A stretch of DNA of 64,000 nucleotides from Lucinisca nassula (GCA_963580285.1 OY757019.1:64624587-64688586), one strand, 5' to 3'. Counted from the stretch's first letter, positions 1 through 10,685 are shown. Program-made: numbers and translations. The notes: generated by a model from the sequence alone, not told the origin.

Positions 1-99
1 GTGCAGTACATTAAATGTATTCAGTAAAATCATCAAATTGACATATTGTGTGACCTGGAGATTAGGTTTCAAAAGTCCGGTAAAATTTCTCTACGGAAT

Positions 100-1451
100 A
101 TGGTACCTTTGACGCAAGATCAACGTAACGTAGCGGTCCAAATGCTTCTAACTCGCTTGTACCGGCCTCTACGTCAAACGGAAACGACAAATGACAGGCC
201 CAGAATTGCACGTCCACGCGTCACGACACGTCGACAGGACTGATACATCCATCTAACCCACCTTTGTAATCGGTTCCGTACAGCAGTCGAGACGTCCCAG
301 GAAACCAGGAACGCACAACATTCGAATAAGTGCAGATACTTTCAGGAATCGCCTTCGAGAGTTTGGCTTAGGTCCTCGTCGTCCGTACGTTGGTGTGCCA
401 TTAACACCACGACGACGTCAGGTTAGAATGGCGTGGCGGAACGTAATGTTTTCTGATGAGTCGAGGTACTTGTTGTACAGAGCTGACAGCCGGTAACGGG
501 TGTATAGGCGTGACGGAGAGCGTTATCGTGACAATTGTTTGGTTGAACGTGATCGATTTGGAGGTGGTGGGTTGATGGTGTGCGCTGGCATATCCTATGG
601 TCATAGAACGCTACTGGTATTCTTTGATGGATCTTTAACAGCTCAGCGTTACGTTGACGTCGTTTTACGACCGGTAGTTGTTCCAAATATACGACAGCAC
701 AACGTTACGTTTCAGCAGGATAACGTTCGGGCGCATTTATTTTATACATAGCAGTGAAACCAATGCATATCTGAAACAAATAAAAGTGATATTTTCACAC
801 TGTTAAAATATAAATGATATTTTCACAGTGTGAATGTTATTTTCACAGTAGCAGCCCAGACTACTTTTCTCGCCAAAATCCATATGTCATCTATAAAATA
901 ATTCCGTAACATACCTTGAAAAAGCATTCTTTGAACTGTAAAAATGCTGTATTAAAAATGGCGATCTGTTTATGGTTTACAACTGACGTCATAGCCAAAT
1001 GAAAAACTGTGACGTAAGATCCGACAGTAAGTGTCCAAAAATATTATCTAATAAAAAGAAAATTTACTTTTTATCGATAAATAACAAAAATATTTCATCG
1101 TGGTGTTGAAAACATCAGAATTTTCAACACACTCGATGAAATATTTTTGGTATTCATCTCAAAAAAGTAAATATCCTCTATGTATTAAGGCTCAGCATGG
1201 CGTTTCTTCAGCAAAACAACGTCGACATGATGCACTGGCCTCCGTATAGTCCAGATCTCTCTCCTGTAGAACATTTGTGGGACGTCTTGGATAGGCGCGT
1301 ACGTAACCGCCCCAGCCGCCAACAACGCGTCAAGCCTTGTGCCTCGCGCTCATACAGTAGTGGCCCCCCAGAGATCAATCGTTTAATCCTGTCCATGACC
1401 AGGCTTGTGCGTGCAGGACTGAATGCAAACGGAGGACATACTCGCTATTAA
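100..1451 (+). pseudogene. Tc1-like DDE transposase, broken
   Basis: DDE transposases of this family cut and paste DNA between inverted repeats with three acidic residues. The start at 100 (MVPLTQDQR) opens an N-terminal DNA-binding segment that soon loses frame. From 441 the catalytic core is readable: a DESRY stretch gives the first acidic residue, then RVYRRDGERY, and a QQDNVRAH stretch at about 713-736 gives the second. After the 460-bp insertion the frame resumes with HWPPYSPDLSPVEHLWD at about 1232-1282, which supplies the third acidic residue. Stops, frameshifts and the insertion make it non-functional. The family call is secure. The subfamily (probably DD34E) is an inference, since the second-to-third residue spacing is disrupted. 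Confidence 0.85.
737..1196. mobile_element. MITE-like insertion in the Tc1 transposase
   Basis: The transposase reading frame stops matching after QQDNVRAH and resumes at 1197, so about 460 bp were inserted, with loss of a few codons. The insert is AT-rich and non-coding. It has short repeats of atattttcaca at 792-848 and a strong hairpin at about 1087-1155 (arms caaaaatatttcatcg and cgatgaaatatttttg plus ggtgttgaaaa / ttttcaacac). Its outer ends show only weak inverted similarity (tatacatag / ctatgta). The superfamily is not recognisable. Confidence 0.55.
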
Positions 1452-1662
1452 CTGCTTATGTTTTGAACTTGTGAAATGACTACCTCTGTGACAAAAAGGA
1501 TTTGTGTTCCAAACATTCTCACTGGAAATTGAACTCTCTATAGTAGTTACATTCAGGAATGATTACCGTATATTATTGCGTCATTAAATCGATTTTCTTC
1601 TAACATGATGATTACTGCAAATACTCGCATTTATATTGGGAGTTGCGTTTCTTTTTCTATGT

Positions 1663-2623
1663 CTAGCGGAAGCTAGTATCAGTTATATCGGAGAAATCCC
1701 AATTTGGTTTGCATTGAATAGACATGTCAATGTTGAAGTAAAATCATTAAATCATATGGGCGCAAACGCGAATACATTTTAGCTGTTACCCTTCTGGAGT
1801 CTTGTAATATACAAACTTTGAATAATGGTAAACAATTACATTAAACGCAGCAAAATTTGGCGCTTTTTCGCGATTTATATTATGGCGGATTTTCGATATC
1901 CGAAAAAAAAAAAAAATCGGTGAATCTCCATAGCCATGTAATATTTATTTATTTTTTTTTTGTTCACCGCATGATACCTGGATAACCGAAATGTCTGTCT
2001 GGAGATGTGTCACTTTCCTCTTATCTGGTTTACCCATCCTATTCAGCTCACAGTTTAAGCCATCAATCAATTACTAATTTGACAATCACTCTTAAGGTGT
2101 GTTTGTCTTCATTCAGCCGTTTTCAGCTGTCTTCTAAAGCGTAAATAGACTCCTTCCTTTGTCACTGATGATGCCTGTGACCAATTGAGTAAATTAAGTT
2201 TCTTCTTTAAGCTTTATTGGCGGATTTTAATTTTGGCGCTTTTTTCCTTGACTGCAAATATCACCAAAATGAAATCACCGTTTTACAGCAGCTGCATGTG
2301 ACCTTTGATGATGACCCACTTGTCTAAGTATAAGATATGTATCTTCATCATATACTATACGCTTGATATATCATTGTGACGTCTACTATGAACTAAATAG
2401 ACGATTTGGAATGTTACTTATAAAAATAGATGACATGTGTGTGAATAATCAACGTATTTTGCAAAATAGACATATTTTGCCAAACTATGTACTAAAATGG
2501 CCTTTCTTATGCCGATTTAGTTGGTCATTATGCTGTTTGCATACTGTGTGGGTTTTATTTAAATAAATATGTATCAATATTTATTGTACAAAGGGTTATC
2601 TAGTATCTACATACTAGATAACT
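1663..2623. other. AT-rich stretch, no recognised feature
   Basis: Frames are short and interrupted. There are poly-A and poly-T runs near 1903-1960. No inverted ends, tRNA-like boxes or coding motifs were seen. The small open frame at 2363-2566 has no recognisable motif. Confidence 0.5.
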
Positions 2624-2970
2624 CTTTTCATCATATGACGTCGCGTCTGAGAGTGTAATAACGCCATGTAATATTTTCGATAATCCACTAGTTGATTAAA
2701 TATACAAATTAGCTAGATACGTCCCGTAACATTACATATACGACGTCCTTAACGACGTAGCGTTTGCTAATGGCAGAATAGTGACATTTTTGGAAACAAA
2801 TCGTGAATAAAAAGCGTTTTAAATGCGATATGATAAATAGAATCTTGCATTCGTGCTCATGTTGTATTGAATTTATTAAACTCGTTGAGGAAAGGGACTC
2901 ATTTAGTTAATTCAATGACGTAGCGTTTACTAATGGCAGAAATTTACATGAACACTCATGTAAGATCTAT
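2624..2970 (+). mobile_element. foldback MITE family F, partly deleted copy
   Basis: The stretch beginning cgcgtctgagagtgtaataac and running to cactcatgtaagatct matches 24463-24837 along most of its length. The two share taatccactag, gtcccgtaac, gacgtccttaacgacgt and cttgcattcgtgctcatgt. The central hairpin seen at 24.7 kb (aatttattaaactcgttgag and its inverse) keeps only its left arm here. The other copy interrupts a Polinton terminus, so this is a mobile family. It encodes no protein. Confidence 0.65.
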
Positions 2971-3417
2971 GTACAAAAAAATATCGATGCATATTTATTT
3001 AATGACCTTTGACCCTGGCCAAATCTATGATACAACTTATTTTCTCACATATGATGTAGAAACTATTTGTCTGTGTTTTGGTCTGCTTAGATAGAGAGGG
3101 TACAAATACTAGTATGTACAAATTTTATTGTATTTTTGCACTCATTTGACCTTTGACAAGTCCGTGCGAAAATGTTACACTTCAGTGAAATGTGACCGGA
3201 TAATTTGTTGAATGAGTTTACAAACCCGAATGATGGTGCCTTCGTTAAATCACTTATTGGACGTTAATTTAGCCACTCCCATTTTGCTCAGCACTTTTGT
3301 TTAATTTCATTGAAGCTATAGTAAGCTTTTAGAAGATTCTGGCGACTTGGGAGGAAATGTGATAATTATGTCACCAAGAAAAAAAAAAAAAGAAAAGAAA
3401 GGTAGATAGATAGAAAA
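2971..3417. other. no recognised feature
   Basis: Moderately AT-rich sequence between a MITE and a Tc1 element, with a poly-A run at about 3379-3400. Nothing repeated or coding was recognised. Confidence 0.4.
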
Positions 3418-3419
3418 TA

Positions 3420-4964
3420 TACTACTCAAAGTTTGATAGGGATCACTTTTTATATACAAAATTTTGCAATGAAAATTTAAAATTTCTTGACAGAATTTGT
3501 ACTGGGTTTATTGATAAATATCTAAAGCAGAAACTCGTACGCAGTTCAGTACTCATAAAAGTGCACACTTCTCACACTTCGCAAATGAATTCATGCACCC
3601 CCCAAACTTTTGCGTAACACTGCTTTCCAACAGACCAATCAAACTTGTCAGTGTTCGTTTACCAAGCGTAAAAAGGATTTCATTTGATTTGTGAAACACT
3701 AACATGCATAGGGGACAATTAAGAAACCGTCTGAGCTCTGAAGAAATGAATCGTGGCGTCGGAATGTTGGAATCTAGCGTCTCTCAACGTCGTGTTGCTG
3801 GCATTCTGAATGTGTCTCAGAGCGTGGTTTCCCGAATGTGGAGTCGGCATCTTACCCACGGAAATCCTTCACACAGACACGGCGGAGTCGAGAAAGGGCT
3901 ACAACTCAACATCAGGGCCGTTTCTTGTTGATTCAGACTCACGGTCAACGGTTCCTGAACGCTACGCGTTTGCATAACGAGCTTAGGAACGGAACTGGAG
4001 TACGAATTTCTACACTAACTGTCAGAAACGGGCTCCACGAGTTCGGACTTAATACCACGAGGCCTGCTGTACGTGCCTGCTAGCTCGTGCTAGACCGGTT
4101 GGACTTTACCAGAACTCACGTCAGGTGGACGGTTCGTGACTTGACGCCAGTACTGTTTACTGAGGAGTCAAGATTCTGTCTAGACTTTACTTATAAACGT
4201 CAATTAGTGCGGCAAATGTCTAAAGAGCGATTCGATGACTTGAATGTGGCAGCGCATGATCGCTATGTAAAGTGGTCAGTCATGGTTTGGACTGCGATAA
4301 GCGTGAACGGTAAAACTAACTTGTACGTCGTTGTAAACGGAACGATAATGGCAGTGAGGTACTGTAATGATATTCTTGATCATTTTGTAAGACTTTATTT
4401 TGATGGACGATAATGCCCGTCCCAACCGTGCCAACGTCACTGATTCCGATCTGGAACGTGAGACAATCGTTCGTATGGACTGGCCTGTTCGGTCACCGGA
4501 CTTAAATCCGATTGAGCATGCGCGGGGCATGCTACAGTGTGCCTTTTCAGCCCGCTCTGTGCATCCGAGGACTTTACAGGAACTCAAAGATGCATTGGTT
4601 GCTGAATGAAAGCTGATTCCACAAAACCGGATACAGACTCGGCTTACGAGCATGCGCAGGCGATATCGTACTGTAATTGATGCCCGTGGACGCCATGCAC
4701 GTTATAAGGCACGTTTGTTTAAGCAAATTTGGAAATTTGTGAAAAATCAGTTGTCCAAATCCCTTCGTGTTACGGCAAATTTTGGGGTGCCAAGACGGTT
4801 GCTGTTGTCACGCTTGAATGCAGTACCAGATGACAAAATTAATCACTAGGTTTTGTGAAGGATACGTTTTCTATCATTATGTATCGAATTTGGATTCAAG
4901 TGATTAATTCATCCAAAAATTATTTTGCATTAAAAAAGTGATCCCTATCAAACCTTGAGTAGTA
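3420..4964 (+). mobile_element. Tc1/mariner-like element B with both inverted ends
   Basis: The left end at 3420-3451 (tactactcaaagtttgatag...) and the right end at 4933-4964 are inverted repeats of about 32 bp with one or two mismatches. TA dinucleotides flank both ends (3418-3419 and 4965-4966), the expected Tc1/mariner target duplication. The 1545-bp length is normal for a Tc1 element. The internal transposase gene is broken, so the element can move only if a relative supplies transposase to its well-kept ends. Confidence 0.9.
3704..4849 (+). pseudogene. Tc1-like transposase of element B, broken
   Basis: The N-terminus (start 3704) reads as a paired helix-turn-helix: SSEEMNRGVGMLESSVSQRR, then VAGILNVSQSVVSRMWSRH. 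A frameshift near 3900 moves the gene to another frame (HNELRNGTGVRISTLTVRNG). A stop lies at 4081. The core continues with LFTEESRFCLD (first acidic position replaced by E in TEESRF), WSVMVWTAIS and, after a frameshift near 4400, MDDNARPNRA (second acidic residue). RSPDLNPIEHARGML carries the third. A stop at 4607 precedes the C-terminal tail. At least two frameshifts and two stops mean it makes no active enzyme. Confidence 0.88.
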
Positions 4965-5073
4965 TACATGTTCTCCCCCGTAATGACAAAATGAGTACTA
5001 TGCGATTCACATACACAGTTCGTAAAGTTGGATGATTCGATTTTGTTTCAATATGTCTGGTCTTTGTAGCCAC

Positions 5074-5224
5074 TACCCAGCAGGCACACGTAAATGAGAC
5101 AACGTCAAATCAACGTCGGTGACGTCAAGACGTTGCATCGACGTGGATGTGAAGTTACTCATACATTAGGACATTGTACCGACATATATGTGAAGTCACA
5201 ATTACGTCATGTGCCTGCTGGGTA
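5074..5224. mobile_element. short MITE with TACCCAGCAGGCAC ends
   Basis: A 151-bp element bounded by perfect 14-bp inverted repeats, TACCCAGCAGGCAC at 5074-5087 and its inverse at 5211-5224. The interior has repeated acgtc/gacgt and no coding capacity. This terminal sequence resembles widespread animal MITEs, but the superfamily cannot be settled from one copy. Confidence 0.8.
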
Positions 5225-5369
5225 ACGCACCTCCGCTACCATGTATCAATATGTCTTTTCAAGCTTGACACGTAAATAAAATGGAAAAGCTAGATCGTGT
5301 GATTTTACCAAAATTGTAGATGTAGCAGCATTGAAAGGGAAAAAATAGGTAGGTAGTGATTCACTTACA

Positions 5370-5491
5370 TGTATTTTCTTCGGATTTATACCTCATAGAT
5401 GGATAATGATGGTGACTTCAAGCAGGTGTATGTATTTTCTTCGGATTTATACCTCATAGATGGATAATGATGGTGACTTCAAGCAGGTGTG
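5370..5491. repeat. two tandem 61-bp units
   Basis: The unit starting tgtattttcttcggattt and ending agcaggtgta occurs at 5370-5430 and again at 5431-5491 with essentially no changes. This is a recent local duplication in non-coding DNA. Confidence 0.9.
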
Positions 5492-5529
5492 TATCGAAAA
5501 ACCGCACCATCGCCGAATCATTAGTTTGA

Positions 5530-5822
5530 TTTGAGGTTTAACGTCCCCGTCAACACTGTAAAGGTCATTTTGGAGACGTTGCTTCGAATTTTGTGGGACT
5601 TTTACCCGATATTGAGATGAAAGGACATCTCAAGCCCTGTCGCCCAATGAAACCAGTAGGGTTTATTAGCATGGACGGCCCCCCTCGCACCGCGGTTCCT
5701 GGACAGGCTTAGATCCTCTAAGCGGTTTACCAGTACTAGTGTGCGGACCGGATTCAGCTCTGCGTGGAAGCATCATGCAGCCCATACATTTCTTCAAGCC
5801 CCTATGGGCGGGGGCCTGATCG
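5530..5822 (+). repeat. dispersed repeat MR1, near full length
   Basis: About 290 bp starting gaggtttaacgtccccgtc and ending at the GC-rich cccctatgggcgggggcc. At least fourteen full or partial copies lie in this window on both strands. It has no open frame, no obvious inverted ends and no clear tRNA boxes. It ends with the imperfect dyad ttcaagcccc-tatgggcgggggcc. It behaves like a short interspersed repeat of unassigned class and is called MR1 here only for reference. Confidence 0.85.
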
Positions 5823-5824
5823 CC

Positions 5825-6290
5825 GATTCAACACCAATATTCATTCTTATGAATGTTTTCATTGCTCTTAAAGGAACTCATTTTTTATTTTTATTTGCCT
5901 TCACTGCAGCTGGTGTTGTGCCGTGTGGCGGCCGTAAAACGTCTCCCCGTACATCAACCATAGTGCAGTTTATATTTTACTTTTGGTCCTTTGAGATCAG
6001 TGTGAATATTCTGAGAAATCAGAAATAAATCATTGGTTTAGACTGATATTCTAGACAGGTTTTTAATTATTTGGACCCCATTTTGATTTATATCAGTCTT
6101 TGAATCGACTGCCTATTCGAAATTCGCAAAATTGCAGTATGTTTCCTCTGGCTTTCTTTGCCGGATCATTACAGTGTCACTGATGAGGCTTTATTAGCCG
6201 AAACTACGTAGTATGACCCATCTTCCTTCTTATGAATGTTTTCATTGCTCTTAAAGGAACTCATTTTTGATTTTTATTTGATTTGGATCA
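5825..6290 (+). mobile_element. retrozyme-like element, family 2, with hammerhead
   Basis: The segment ttatgaatgttttcattgct plus about 25 bp more occurs at about 5848 and again at 6230, so one unit of about 382 bp lies between direct repeats. The middle part (ctgcagctggtgtt, gtggcggccgtaaaa, tagtgcagtttatattttac) is related to the 260-bp family at 54.5 kb. A hammerhead ribozyme motif at 6174-6219 lies in the unit, and a second copy of this half unit sits at 41.70-41.88 kb. Tandem units with hammerheads fit retrozymes: small non-autonomous retroelements whose RNA self-cleaves and circularises. Confidence 0.75.
6174..6219 (+). ncRNA. hammerhead ribozyme, type I, intact core
   Basis: All conserved core bases are present: CTGATGA at 6180-6186 and GAAA at 6200-6203. 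Stem II (6187-6199) has four pairs, GGCT with AGCC around loop TTATT. Stem III is the palindrome ACTACGTAGT (6203-6212), four pairs with a two-base loop. The predicted cleavage site is GTA, after 6213. Stem I pairs GTCA (6176-6179) with TGAC (6214-6217) and is open on the outside, which makes it type I. The very short palindromic stem III resembles hammerheads of metazoan retroelements, which often work as dimers. Confidence 0.85.
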
Positions 6291-6700
6291 TGGATGTCAT
6301 AAGCACGATGAACAAGGCCGCGACATACAAAATACATCTAGAGTTAAATAAGTTGTGTTAATGAGTAAGCCCTCTTTATATCGACATGCAACATAACGAC
6401 CTAACTTGTTAAAGGGACCATTTCACTGCAACGAATCAAACGATTCAAGAATATTATAATTTATTTATCCTATATCCTTCAAGAAACAAATGCTGCGGGT
6501 GTCCATTAGAATCGCCTCCGCGAGGCGGCTTTAACAAGCGTCCACAACATCCGTCTCTTGGAATAATTAAGAGAGATGGTCCTATATCAGCTATTATATT
6601 TCTACTTATTTAGCTTCTTTGCTGTAGCCAATTCGCTACAGCGTCAGGAAACAGGGTTCTCTGAAACTCGCCAGTAGTATAGGGTGTAGGCATAGGAACC
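6291..6700. other. mostly unassigned; decayed foldback P at 6470-6570
   Basis: Around 6490-6570 the sequence gggtgtccattagaatcgcc / gaggcggctttaacaagcg is a diverged copy of the foldback P hairpin found intact near 9.03 and 15.8 kb. The rest has no recognised feature. Confidence 0.5.
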
Positions 6701-6768
6701 AAATTATAGGGACTAGACTAGTCCCTATAATCTTTTTGGTCCCTATAATTTAGTCCCTATGTCTTGGA
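6701..6768. repeat. nested short palindrome of tccctataat
   Basis: attatagggactag and ctagtccctataat form a near-perfect palindrome at about 6704-6733. It is followed by tggtccctataat and tagtccctat, two more copies of the same arm. This could be a foldback element end or an extruding cruciform. No family was recognised. Confidence 0.6.
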
Positions 6769-6861
6769 TAGTGTTTTGGCTGTGTGGCTTCAGAGATGAG
6801 TGGATTGACTTAGATTGATTTAAAAATAGAAGTCGATTCCACTTAGAATCGATACAAGAAA

Positions 6862-7400
6862 AATAGAAGTGGAGGCAATGATAAGGAATCGATACAATAA
6901 ACCTTCAACTCCGATCAGAGACACCAAAAACATGAAATAAAACATCAATAGCGGAAAGCCAAAAGTTGAAATTATAAGGACCAAGCTTATTCGGTGATTT
7001 TCATAGTCCATAAATATTCAGTGGGTGAAATGACTTTATCCCTATAAAATTAATGTTCACTGACAAGGTTGAAATACCGATAATGGTCTCGTTTGACCTA
7101 GTCAAATTATTATTTTCCTCATACAAAGCAAACGGCCCTTCAGGGCCACCAACCTTCTTGATGATACTGTGAGATCTAGGTTTGCTATGAAAACATATGG
7201 AGCATCACGAAGAATTCTTTGAAGATGACCATGATTGGCTTAGCAAAGAGACTGCAAAGTGGACTGGCTTTCCAGCAGTTCCTGGCACGGAGAAAAATAG
7301 AAGTGGAGGCAATGATACGGAATTGATACAATAAACCTACAAATCCGATCAGAGACACCAAAAACATGAAATAAAACATCAATAGCGGAAAGCCAAAAGG
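6862..7400. repeat. direct repeat of about 105 bp, spacing 430 bp
   Basis: The stretch starting aaaaatagaagtggaggcaa and ending agcggaaagccaaaag occurs at about 6862-6965 and again at 7293-7400 with few differences. The two hydrophobic open frames on the minus strand (6820-7011 and 7185-7445) exist only because of this duplication and have no family features. Confidence 0.75.
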
Positions 7401-7437
7401 ACAGTCACTTTCCCACAAAATGCCCAAAGTAAAATTA

Positions 7438-8345
7438 TATGTCAAGTCAAAAAATTAATTATACCAACTTCCGGGTAAATTCCAGAAGCTATCCGGCAGC
7501 CATTCAGCCAAGCGTGGTTGTAAACATGCGAATCGGACGTTTAGCTACAAAATGCATACATTTACATTTGCCCATACTATTCTGCTCAAGAGTTGTCTTG
7601 CAATATGTGCCTAGAAAGGTTTTGCAACGAATTTGGCATTGCGCATGCGCAGATGATCATTTTTTTGTCAGAGATGAAAGATCATGACCACTGATCATCG
7701 AAACTCACTTTACATTTCCAATCTTCATAATCTTGCCCTACAATCAAAGCTTTAATTTGTGAAATTCTCAGACTACTCCCTTTCAATTAAAAATATAGCA
7801 ATTTTCAAACTGTTGCTATTGCTGTTGCTACCTGCCATTCAATTTTTGCAGTTTCTTTAAAAAGTGCTTTGTTGTCACCATTGCTGTTAATCATGATGGA
7901 AAATAATGTAGAAAATTCATGGAGCATGTAGCACTACCAATTGCAATTTTCAATTGAAATCAGCATTTTGCACACAACTTCAAAGAATGGGAGGCATTTA
8001 CGCGATCGTCTGTTTCTCTTAGCGAATGGAACTAAAGTTTTGTAAAATAGACACACATGGTATCTACATGTATCAACGTTTAGAAATCTTGCGCTAAGTG
8101 TAATTTTTTATGGTGTTAAATCTTGGCCTTTGTAATGATTTATTCTGCGAAATTGTCACAGTGACCCCTTGGGTGATAAAACAATAGCCCAGGCTGGCGA
8201 GTTTACATGAACAAAAACAGTTTGGACTTTTACATGGTTAAATGAGTCCTCTTACTAAAACAAAACAAATTTTGTGTGTTTTTCATTTGTAGTAACTATG
8301 GTAACAGAAGCAATTTTATGTATAGGAACTTTTTTGACTCAGTAT
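7438..8345 (-). mobile_element. TIR-2 element, non-coding, about 0.9 kb
   Basis: Matches 51769-52706 in inverted orientation. The right end (aggaacttttttgactcagtata) mirrors the well-kept terminus tatactcagtcaaa at 51769. The left end here is eroded. Shared interior landmarks include gcgcatgcgcaatg-like segments, aaacgtccgat / atcggacgtttagct, and the motif gaggactcat / atgagtcctctta. No transposase frame is present. The TA-flanked ends suggest Tc1/mariner mobilisation. Confidence 0.75.
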
Positions 8346-8527
8346 AGAAGCGACACCCAAAGACAAAGCATAACAAAAATAAAACGCGACAGACGAACCG
8401 CCTTGAAACGGTTCCACTGGGGGGGGGGGAAGCTTAAATCGTGGCCACAATCCTCGCCCTTACTTCCGTAGCGATTAAGACAAATAATATGTTCAGCCCG
8501 CATGAAGGCTTCATAACTCATCACAGA

Positions 8528-9019
8528 GTTGCTATATTGCGGGCCTGCGGGCTGCGGGCCACAGGTTGTGGGCTGCGGGCCATGATTTTGTCATTCCATA
8601 ATAAACGGTATATGCAAAATATCTTATAGCTGAATAATAGATAAATAAAATTGTTTCTCCACATTACTGCATTAATTATAAGTAAAGGCATATTGGTATT
8701 GAGTGTTCGGAACAGTTACAGTATTGAGTGATGCACTGAGCAGGGGCTGCAGAGCTCTGCCTTTGGAGAAATGATGATGATGATGATGATGATGATAATG
8801 ATAATGATGATGATGATCTTATCCTATAGCTAGCTTTTATATTACACACCTTTCAAATAAAAAACAGGGTAGCACATTTAGCAATATGGCTTATCTTCAA
8901 AGTCATTTTATTTTACTATTTCAATATGATAACATACCAATGTGGCATAGTGAATTCTTTCCTATCTCAAAAACGGTTACTTTTATGATGAAAAATTGTG
9001 ATATTTTTCTTACTTATAC
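8528..9019 (+). repeat. long repeat block A, forward copy
   Basis: Starts with GC-rich copies of gcgggctgcgggcc and runs through aataaacggtatatgcaaaatatc, the GAT microsatellite and gcaatatggcttatcttc. It is present inverted at about 15860-16390 with about 85-90 percent apparent similarity. Non-coding. The GC-rich head also begins block C at 11780, so A and C may be parts of one larger element. Confidence 0.7.
8771..8818. repeat. GAT/ATG trinucleotide microsatellite
   Basis: About 15 ATG/ATA triplets with two aat interruptions. The inverted sister block at about 16060 has only four, so the repeat has changed length since the copies parted. Confidence 0.9.
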
Positions 9020-9200
9020 TTCTAACATAGGTTGTGGGTACTCGTTAGAATCGCCTTAATGAGGCGGTTCTATCGAGTACCTATAACCTTTGTCTTGGAG
9101 CAGATATAAACAAAATAATGTTAACCCCCGTAAACCTCAGTTTTCTCTATATAAAGTGGGATTTAGAGGGGTGTTCAATACACGGGCTTGTTATCGTAAT
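9020..9200. mobile_element. foldback P element (two hairpins)
   Basis: First hairpin: ggttgtgggtactcgttag with its inverse around taatgaggcggttc (9030-9090). Second: cccgtaaacctcagttttct and the inverse around tatataaagtggg (9125-9165). Similar paired hairpins occur near 11.3, 15.8, 26.6 and 49.9-50.6 kb, in each case with a gagcagaat(a) spacer or a variant of it. No protein is encoded. Confidence 0.65.
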
Positions 9201-9239
9201 GAAGTTCTATCAATCAGTTATCTTACTTATAATTAAGAA

Positions 9240-9404
9240 ATAATCTCCACGTACCGTGTGTTATCGTGATTAACACACGGTGTTGGAGGGCAGATTGCGA
9301 AATATTAATTCACGAACGCGAAGCCGGAGTGAATTAATATTCGCATCTGTCCGACAACACCGTGTGTTAATCACGATAACACACCGGGTGCGTGGAAATT
9401 ATTT
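9240..9404. repeat. 165-bp near-perfect inverted repeat
   Basis: The left arm 9240-9313 and right arm 9329-9404 pair over about 73 bases, including gtgttatcgtgattaacaca and gaatattaattcac-type ends. The loop is only about 15 bp (gaacgcgaagccgga). It is a foldback element or MITE. It would form a very stable RNA hairpin or DNA cruciform. Confidence 0.9.
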
Positions 9405-9599
9405 CGATTCTAACATGATGCTAAACTGAAATACAGTAGTAACAAAGCGTTATCTTGGGGACTATTTTGCAGCGGATGTCGACAGAAGGAAATGTTTACA
9501 TGCAACGTCACGATGACGCCAAATTGCACGCACCACGTTGACGACGTGAATTATCGCATATTTGCAAACGCTGACGTTTCCACTGGGTTCAATGGGAAA

Positions 9600-10520
9600 A
9601 ACGTTAACGTCATGTTAGAATATGAGATATCTTATGTAAGATTACCCGATATATTTGATATCTTATAAACATGATATCTTACATGCTATGTAAGATATCT
9701 TAATTGACATATTAGATGCCGTATATATATAGCAAATAAGATACCTTAATTGGCGTATAAAATATCTAATATATCAGTTAATCTTATATCTTAAATAAGA
9801 TATCTGAATAAATTAATATCTGATTAATTTAGATATATAAGATATCTTATATAGATATCTTTAAAAAAGATATCTATTATAGTATATGGCAAGCCATCTT
9901 ACTATTTATTCTATCAATCAAACATCTTACTTAATAAATCAGATATCTTATATAAGATTATCTAATATATTAGATATCTTACAAAATTTAGATGTATGAC
10001 ATTTGAGGTATCTTATATATCATATCTTATATGCTATATGAGATATCGTAATTGGCATATTAGATTTCTCCTATAGCAAGTAAGATATCTTAATTGACAT
10101 GTTATATATCTAATATATCATATTAATAAAATCTGAATAATTTAAATATATAAGATATCTAATATAGTATATCAGACATCTTAGATACTCAACAAGATAT
10201 ATATCAGATATCTAATGTTTAATATTAGATATCTGATATATTTGACTAAATCTGATATCTTATTAATTTAGCTATCTTACATGTTGATATAGCATATCTT
10301 ATTTCCATATGCATGTATAAGATATCTTATTCCCTCAATCAGATATGTTATTGAACATATAAGATATATAATATATTAAATAAGATATCTAATGTCATAT
10401 ATAAGATATCTTATTTTAATTTCAATAAAAGATATATGTATATTATATAAGATATTTATATTCAATGAACTGAATTACATGTCTCTTATTTATATTTGAT
10501 AACTGATTTACCATTTAAGA
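9600..10520. repeat. AT-rich array of palindromic AGATATCT motifs
   Basis: About 0.9 kb in which taagatatcttata-like words recur dozens of times, interspersed with atatctaatata. The core agatatct is its own inverse, so the tract is symmetric in both strands at every scale. There is no fixed period, so it is not a simple tandem repeat. No coding potential. Confidence 0.85.
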
Positions 10521-10685
10521 TATATTATTTTAATCTAAAGAAAACTGTACTTACAACAATATGCAGATGCAATTTTCAAATACATATAATATTTTTAATG
10601 GCTTGGCAATACACGTGAATCGTCTGCTAGTGTACATGTAATTTAAAGTTGCATTTTCTTTGAAAATAATACAGAAATTGAATAA

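Larger units (their letters stand above)
1..1662 (+). mobile_element. Tc1/mariner-like element A, 5' end outside window
   Basis: The stretch carries a degraded Tc1-type transposase and ends near 1630-1662 with a sequence (tattgggagttgcgtttc) that matches the right inverted end of the deletion derivative at 20838-21313. The final inverted-repeat bases present in that shorter copy (ggttcagtatat) are missing here, so the right end is truncated, and the left end lies outside the window. The element is interrupted at 737-1196 by an unrelated insertion. It is dead and non-autonomous. Confidence 0.7.

Noticed and set aside
6820..7445. Two similar hydrophobic minus-strand frames, possible paralogous membrane proteins
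   Set aside because: The similarity is due to a 105-bp direct DNA duplication, and outside it the frames differ fully. No start context or family features.
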